From positions 21,004-30,106 of the forward strand of contig DFBN01000039.1 in NCBI GenBank assembly GCA_002366635.1: a DNA stretch of 9,103 bases, in the 5' to 3' direction. Position 1 is the first letter of the stretch; each line of letters starts with the position of its first letter. The position numbers were made by a program, and so were the translations under genes. Shown in pieces: positions 7,069 through 9,103 of this stretch. This stretch comes from Caldifarciminota bacterium UBA3079. Lineage in GTDB: Bacteria; Hydrothermota; Tepidihabitantia; Tepidihabitantales; Tepidihabitantaceae. The notes below the pieces were generated by a model. That model ran no database searches, had not been told where the DNA came from, and saw only the letters and a list, made by a program, of their open reading frames with translations.

Positions 7069-9103
7069 TCAGTTGAGAACTACTGCCTTGGCAGAAACCG
7101 ATTTGCCGTTGATTGTCAACCGATAGAAGTAGGTGCCGTTCGCAACCCTCTGGCCGTTGTTGTCAGCGCGGTTCCAGGTAACCGTGCGGCTGCCCGGCTC
7201 CAACACTTCGTCAACCAGAGTGCGCACCAGCGAACCACTGGCATCATAAACACCAAGGTTCACCCGGCCTTGCTTCGGAACCGAATAACTGATTCGGGCA
7301 AAGTTGCGCACTACGGTCGGCGCAACCCGGTCGAATCCATAGTCCCAACCAACGCTGGGCTTGCCTTCTTCGATTCCGGTAGGGCTAATCGTCCCTTTGT
7401 GCATACTATTGAGGATTGAACCGTTCCATCCGCCGGCCGACCAGATTTCGTTTCCGAAGATGTCGCCGCCGTGCGAACGGTTGGTGGAAAGCATCGGCCT
7501 ATCCTCGGCCCAGGTGCCGGAAGTCAGGTTATAGCGCCAGCAGGCATTAGCATATGCGCCCTGACGGTATCCGCCCCACACATAAACCCGGTCAAGGAAA
7601 GCTTCGTGATAAGCAACGGCTTTGCCCCAACCCAGGTTGTCAGGCATCGTATCAGTCGCAACTGTCCAGTCATTGCCAGCAATCGAATACTTCCAGACCG
7701 TGCCTCTAGTCGAGGTGTAGTTGTTTTGCTGCATACCGCCGATAACATAAATGGTATCGTCGATATGCGCGGTCATCGGATTCCGCCTGGGTCCGGGCAT
7801 ATTTGCCATCGCGGTCCAGGAATTGGCTACCGGGTCGTAACGGTCGCAGTTGTTCCTCACAGTAGTCCCGGAAACCCCGCCAAAGCAGTAAAGATACTGG
7901 CCGTCTTCCTCGAACGAGTAGTAAAGCAAATCCGTAGCCGGCATTGCGGTTGCCTCGGTCCAGGTACCGGCACCAAGGTCGAGCTTACTCAGGTTATTGT
8001 AATAAGCTGATCCCCAACTGCCGCCGCCGCACCAGATGACATCGTTGATGAGGACCGCATCGTGATTGTGAACGCCTTTGCCACCGCCGGCCGGATGGGT
8101 CAGGCCGGTAGTCCAGGTATTTGCAACCGGGTCGTAAATCTCATCGTTCGGGTGAGAAGTATGGGCCTGGCAATTGCCGCAGACAACATGGACCAGGTAA
8201 CCGTCGGTCACCGGTTCGGTCACGCAGGCAACGCGGCTGACCGCACACGGGGTAATATGGGTAGGCGCGGTCCATGTAACTGTATAAGCTACAACACTGA
8301 CGGTGGCGTGCGCGGTATCATTAGACCGCTCTTCGTCGCCACTCAGACTGGTGAGCATCGTGACATTATAAGTGTTGCCGGCCACCCCGCTCCAATCCGG
8401 GGAAAAGGTCACTTCAGCAGACGCACCAGGGGCAAGTGGCCCGGCATGAACCACATTATGGTCATAAACCCTGGTTCCGGCCGAATCAATCCAGCATGTC
8501 ACCGGGATATTGCTTTCAGCATTGGTGCCGAAGTTCTTAATAAGCGCCTTCGGGGTAATCGGTGGTGTCGGTGTCACACTGCCATTCGGTGCCATAATCT
8601 GGGTCACGCCGACATCATGGTCATGGCCGGTCGAGAGCTGCTCGTACTGGCAGACATTCGTCGGGACGAATCCACCGGTCGAGCCGCCATATAAAACTGC
8701 CTTGCCGTCAGCAGTTCCGACCCCGGCAGTCCGGTAAATCTTCAGATGCATTCCGGCCGAAATCGTCCAGGTATGGGTTGAATGGTCGAAATACATGCAG
8801 GTGTCCTGCAATGCATCGCCTTTCACACCACTAGCGATAAATGCGGTATTGCCGACCGCACCACTGCCGGCGCCCCAGACACCATACGGTAATTGCGGAA
8901 ATACAGTATTGTCCACGGTCCAGGTATCGGCAACCGGGTCGTAGAACTCAGTGTGGGTAATCCCGGACCCGGTATTGCCGCCGGCCATCCAGATAGTGTC
9001 ATTATAAACCCAGCCCTGGGCAAATACCCGGCCCTGATGCATGTCCGCAACCGGGGCCCAGCCGCTGCCCGGAGTATAGCAATGAACCTGAGTCGTCGGA
9101 TTG
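7069..9103 (-). CDS. Kelch-repeat/CARDB exported protein with C-terminal FlgD-like sorting domain (5' truncated)
   Basis: The frame is open to the window edge, so the protein begins outside; the methionine at 9042 is internal, since the 20 codons before it (NPTTQVHCYTPGSGW...) continue a Kelch blade. About 677 residues are visible. First come about three Kelch blades (9103 to about 8630) with GG and YDP...TWT signatures. Next is a CARDB-like immunoglobulin-type domain (about 8620-8287: ALIKNFGTNAE, PLAPGASAEVTF, ERSNDTA). A second set of about six Kelch blades (about 8286-7387) repeats GGxxG and YDPVANxWT motifs. The C-terminus (about 7377-7072) is a FlgD-like or type IX-type sorting domain: ARISYSVPKQGRVNLGVYD, LVRTLVDE and NGQRVANGTYFYRL. 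The protein is probably secreted or surface-bound. Kelch propellers bind proteins or glycans, or in galactose-oxidase relatives catalyse oxidation; no catalytic signature is evident. It is transcribed toward radC but separated from it by a strong terminator. Confidence 0.88.
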   Translation of the reverse strand, partial: NPTTQVHCYTPGSGWAPVADMHQGRVFAQGWVYNDTIWMAGGNTGSGITHTEFYDPVADTWTVDNTVFPQLPYGVWGAGSGAVGNTAFIASGVKGDALQDTCMYFDHSTHTWTISAGMHLKIYRTAGVGTADGKAVLYGGSTGGFVPTNVCQYEQLSTGHDHDVGVTQIMAPNGSVTPTPPITPKALIKNFGTNAESNIPVTCWIDSAGTRVYDHNVVHAGPLAPGASAEVTFSPDWSGVAGNTYNVTMLTSLSGDEERSNDTAHATVSVVAYTVTWTAPTHITPCAVSRVACVTEPVTDGYLVHVVCGNCQAHTSHPNDEIYDPVANTWTTGLTHPAGGGKGVHNHDAVLINDVIWCGGGSWGSAYYNNLSKLDLGAGTWTEATAMPATDLLYYSFEEDGQYLYCFGGVSGTTVRNNCDRYDPVANSWTAMANMPGPRRNPMTAHIDDTIYVIGGMQQNNYTSTRGTVWKYSIAGNDWTVATDTMPDNLGWGKAVAYHEAFLDRVYVWGGYRQGAYANACWRYNLTSGTWAEDRPMLSTNRSHGGDIFGNEIWSAGGWNGSILNSMHKGTISPTGIEEGKPSVGWDYGFDRVAPTVVRNFARISYSVPKQGRVNLGVYDASGSLVRTLVDEVLEPGSRTVTWNRADNNGQRVANGTYFYRLTINGKSVSAKAVVLN
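7814..8943 (-). repeat. Recurrent Kelch-blade DNA units inside the Kelch gene
   Basis: A 26-bp unit encoding the YDPVAxxWT blade edge recurs at 7814-7839, 8111-8136 and 8918-8943; each begins GTCCAGG on the plus strand and ends CCGGGTCGTA. A more diverged copy lies at 8765-8790. The nucleotide identity is higher than function alone requires and points to blade duplication or conversion. The copies lie on both sides of the CARDB-like domain. Confidence 0.65.

Noticed and set aside
8062..8694. Long plus-strand open frames opposite the Kelch gene (also 6973-7419 and 7471-8010)
   Set aside because: Shadows caused by the GC-rich third positions of the Kelch gene; translations have no domain pattern, while the minus strand shows clear repeats and a terminator.

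Overview
The window reads as ordinary chromosomal DNA from a diderm (two-membrane) bacterium. The evidence is a BamA/Omp85 outer-membrane assembly protein with a C-terminal phenylalanine, and an exported Kelch protein that ends in a FlgD-like/type IX-like sorting domain. That C-terminal domain, moderate GC content and the gene mix (ClpC, BamA, FolE2, RadC, Kelch/CARDB protein) resemble uncultured lineages such as candidate division WOR-3. This placement is an inference from family style, not a proven assignment. I see no mobile element, CRISPR array, tRNA or rRNA.

Layout. On the + strand, the last 32 codons of an unknown gene (1-99) are followed by clpC (113-2548) and bamA (2545-4788); these two overlap by a GTGA stop/start junction. 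On the - strand, read from right to left, come a 5'-truncated Kelch-repeat protein (9103-7069), its intrinsic terminator (7049-7020), a 178-bp intergenic region with a decanucleotide repeat and a promoter, then radC (6890-6171), folE2 (6130-5366) and a free-standing class I glutamine amidotransferase (5369-4785). The last two overlap by ATGA. The two gene sets converge, and a single CTAG tetranucleotide (4785-4788) supplies the stop codons of both bamA and the amidotransferase. No stretch above 300 bases lacks a gene.

Function. ClpC is a cytosolic protein-quality-control unfoldase, and BamA folds outer-membrane proteins, so the + unit joins two proteostasis factors. FolE2 makes 7,8-dihydroneopterin triphosphate from GTP, and the coupled amidotransferase probably supplies ammonia to an unidentified partner. 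RadC is a JAMM-domain protein of uncertain role. The Kelch protein is probably secreted or surface-attached.

The most coherent unexplained signal is regulatory. Each of the three gene starts that is not overlapped by an upstream gene (clpC, radC, folE2) has a perfect TTGACA 34-39 nt before its ATG. The -10 elements sit so close to the ATG that transcripts should be leaderless or nearly so, and convincing Shine-Dalgarno sequences are missing. I found no clearly novel multi-gene system; the strongest leads are this promoter pattern, the folE2-amidotransferase pair, the clpC-bamA coupling and the dispersed-looking decanucleotide repeat.
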